A stretch of DNA of 64,000 nucleotides from Leucobacter salsicius M1-8 (lineage in GTDB: Bacteria; Actinomycetota; Actinomycetes; Actinomycetales; Microbacteriaceae): the NCBI RefSeq assembly GCF_000350525.1, contig NZ_AOCN01000001.1:1-64000 (forward strand), given 5' to 3'. Position 1 is the first letter of the stretch. Each line of letters begins with the position of its first letter. Both the position numbers and the translations under genes were made by a program. This document shows, one piece after another, positions 62,282-64,000 of the stretch. Below the pieces are notes generated by a model. That model worked only from the letters and a program-made list of their open reading frames with translations. It was not told the DNA's origin and searched no databases.

Positions 62282-64000
62282 CTAAACATGGACGCTTTCC
62301 GAAGCGCGACGGCGCCGGGCCAGCGCGAGCAGCCCGAGGGCCAGCAGGATCGCTGCAGACCCTACGATTGCTGCGGTCTCAAACGCGGACGCGCCTCCCG
62401 TGCTAGCGAGGCTGTCGTCCTTCCCCCCATCGGCGCCCGCTCCACCGCTCGCAGTGCTATTCGCGCTACCGTTTGCGCCGCTACCGGCTTCAGCGTTACC
62501 ACTCGGGGAGGTGACCGTGAGCGCCGCGATCGCTTCGGTGCCGTCGTCGAGTATCGCCAAGATCTCGTGGGCACCGGGCGGTGTGGTGGCCGGGATACGC
62601 GCGGTGTGGGTGAACGTTCCAGTACCATCGGCGGTCACCGTGCCGAGGGGCGTCGGCCTCGAACGAAGCTCGAGTTCGACCGCTGCGCCCGCGGCAAATG
62701 CGCTGCCTGAAATTGACACGCTGTCGCCCGCTTCAACCGTGGCACGATCGAGAGCGATCTGCGCGACGGCGTCCGAGAACGTGACCGGCACGACCGCGCG
62801 GGTGCCGTTCCCCTCCACCGTCACGATGAGATCCTGCACCCCCGAGACCCCGGCAGGGGCCGCAAACTTCAGCGTGGCCCGCCCGGCCTCATCGGTCGTG
62901 TCGATCACGATCGGGTCGATGGGAGCCGTCGCAAGATTCGTTCCCGCGAGTGAGATCGTCGCGGCGGTCGGCGCAGGTTCCCCCGTGCTGAATGCCAGCG
63001 ACGAAAGCCGCACCACGACGTCTTCCCCGGCGACAAACCCGGCCCCAGCGGGCGCGTTCACGGTCGCGCCGACCGATCGCTGCGCGAGGTCGGGCACGGC
63101 GGTTGTGAACTGCGCGAACCAATCGACCATCGATTGGAGATCCGTCTTGCCCGTATCGGTGCGATTCGCACCATCACTCATGGTGTCGAATCGGTCGCCC
63201 CCCTCGGCGAGAAAGGCGTTCGCCGCGACTGTGTAGATCGCTTGTGGGTCGATCGGGCTGCCATCGACCGTCACCCGTGTCACGTGCGAGCCTTGAGCGG
63301 CGGCGGGGTCATAGGTCACCTGCACGTTCTGCGAGACACCCAGCTTCAGGAATGGGCGGCTGGATCCCTCCGGCTGCCATTGTTCTTCAAGTACCTGCGT
63401 GAGCTGGGCGCCCGTCAGTTCGATCGTTTGCAGGGCGTTTGCAAACGGTTGCACCTCCGCGGCCTCTCGGTAGCTGACGTGGCCGTCGGGGTCGTTCACG
63501 CCGGCCGAGGCGAAGGCGAGATTGGCACGGAGGGCACCCGGGTTGATGAGCCCCAGGTCAGCGTCGGCAGACCAGGCAAGCACGTCGGCAGTAAAGTTTC
63601 CAATGGTCGATTCACCGCCCCGGTTCTCAGCGACGCCATCGCTCTGCCTGGCCCGGTTAAAGTCTGCCGTGATCTGGCCGACGTTGCGAGATCCGAGCTC
63701 CTCGGCGGCTGCAGTCGCTTCGCCGACAATCGCCTGAACCGCGGGCACCGCGGGGTACAGCGGTGCCCCGTCGCTCGTCAGCGGTTTGATCTCGTTCGTA
63801 ATGGAGATGAGATCCTTCGAGACAGAATCAACCTGAATGTTCATCAAGCCGAGATTTTCGCCGTACTGGCCGCTCGACACCACGGGCCGACCATCAATGA
63901 CGTGGTCGTAGGCGAGATGGGTGTGCGCCGACACGATCGCGTCGACGTCCGCTGAGACCCCCGCCACGATCTTGCCCAGCTGAGACTCCGGGGTGATGGC
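62282..64000 (-). CDS. Wall-anchored 5'-nucleotidase / metallophosphatase, 5' end outside the window
   Basis: The 3' 573 codons of a secreted nucleotidase. The first part holds the end of the calcineurin-like phosphatase domain (SAHTHLAYDHVIDGRPVVSS), then the 5'-nucleotidase C-terminal domain with GGESTIGNFTADVLAW and LINPGALRANL, two Ig-like beta domains, a Gly/Ser/Ala linker, a sorting signal LASTGG, a hydrophobic helix and the basic tail RRRRASES. A sortase probably anchors it to the wall, where it would release phosphate or nucleosides from nucleotides. The reading frame is open to the last base, so the start lies beyond 64000. Confidence 0.9.
   Translation of the reverse strand, partial: AITPESQLGKIVAGVSADVDAIVSAHTHLAYDHVIDGRPVVSSGQYGENLGLMNIQVDSVSKDLISITNEIKPLTSDGAPLYPAVPAVQAIVGEATAAAEELGSRNVGQITADFNRARQSDGVAENRGGESTIGNFTADVLAWSADADLGLINPGALRANLAFASAGVNDPDGHVSYREAAEVQPFANALQTIELTGAQLTQVLEEQWQPEGSSRPFLKLGVSQNVQVTYDPAAAQGSHVTRVTVDGSPIDPQAIYTVAANAFLAEGGDRFDTMSDGANRTDTGKTDLQSMVDWFAQFTTAVPDLAQRSVGATVNAPAGAGFVAGEDVVVRLSSLAFSTGEPAPTAATISLAGTNLATAPIDPIVIDTTDEAGRATLKFAAPAGVSGVQDLIVTVEGNGTRAVVPVTFSDAVAQIALDRATVEAGDSVSISGSAFAAGAAVELELRSRPTPLGTVTADGTGTFTHTARIPATTPPGAHEILAILDDGTEAIAALTVTSPSGNAEAGSGANGSANSTASGGAGADGGKDDSLASTGGASAFETAAIVGSAAILLALGLLALARRRRASESVHV

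Overview
The window reads as chromosomal DNA of a high-GC actinobacterium, most likely of the family Microbacteriaceae and perhaps Leucobacter-like. The signs are the strong GC3 bias, the mycothiol-dependent formaldehyde dehydrogenase, the glmU-prs-L25-pth-mfd block with mazG nearby, the leuB-ilvE-FAA-hydrolase block, and the many genes that appear to be transcribed without a leader. The genus is inference. I see no transposase, integrase, CRISPR array, rRNA or prophage.

Layout. 0.2-4.8 kb: tgt faces a gltX / thioredoxin-reductase-like / yhhQ operon, and the tgt + yhhQ pair points to salvage of a queuosine precursor. 4.9-8.4 kb: an MFS exporter and its LysR regulator, divergent from a class-V PLP enzyme. 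8.4-15.9 kb: rlmN, an aldehyde/alcohol oxidation module (DUF779 protein, Zn-alcohol dehydrogenase, aldehyde dehydrogenase, GAF regulator) and a YbdK-type ligase. 15.9-18.9 kb: FAA hydrolase, ilvE and leuB. 19.0-19.5 kb: two near-identical tRNA-Glu(CTC) genes. 19.6-25.7 kb: small membrane protein, AI-2E-type permease, thrC, mscL, dipeptidase, mazG. 25.8-26.9 kb: two tandem paralogous lipoproteins. 27.0-34.8 kb: mfd, pth, L25, prs, glmU, tRNA-Gln. 34.9-38.8 kb: MarR, amidase, TetR and LysR genes. 38.8-53.3 kb: an amino-acid region with an Orn/Lys/Arg decarboxylase-type enzyme, two CycA-type permeases, a polar amino-acid ABC transporter in one operon with a lysA-type decarboxylase, a PucR regulator, a glutaryl-CoA-dehydrogenase-like acyl-CoA dehydrogenase with a TetR regulator, and a sodium:alanine symporter. 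53.5-57.6 kb: mycothiol formaldehyde dehydrogenase with an MBL hydrolase, then a GntR regulator and an L-lactate dehydrogenase with a textbook operator. 57.7-64.0 kb: a YtcJ-type amidohydrolase, an orphan SdhA/FrdA-type flavoprotein with a LysR regulator, and the 3' part of a wall-anchored 5'-nucleotidase that runs off the end.

The most unusual signal is not a gene. The 10-bp palindrome GATCCGGATC occurs 11 times exactly, in unrelated genes and in two non-coding spots, where well under one copy is expected. Within genes it nearly always spells Asp-Pro-Asp, while every other Asp-Pro-Asp bar one uses GAC CCC GAY. This looks like selection on the DNA word itself. A second theme is that at least nine genes have a TANNNT-like -10 box exactly 6-7 nt before the start codon, the signature of leaderless transcription; five of these genes are transcription regulators. 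A third is that most convergent gene pairs are separated by long, almost perfect hairpins. I did not find a defence system, biosynthetic cluster or other large undescribed machine.
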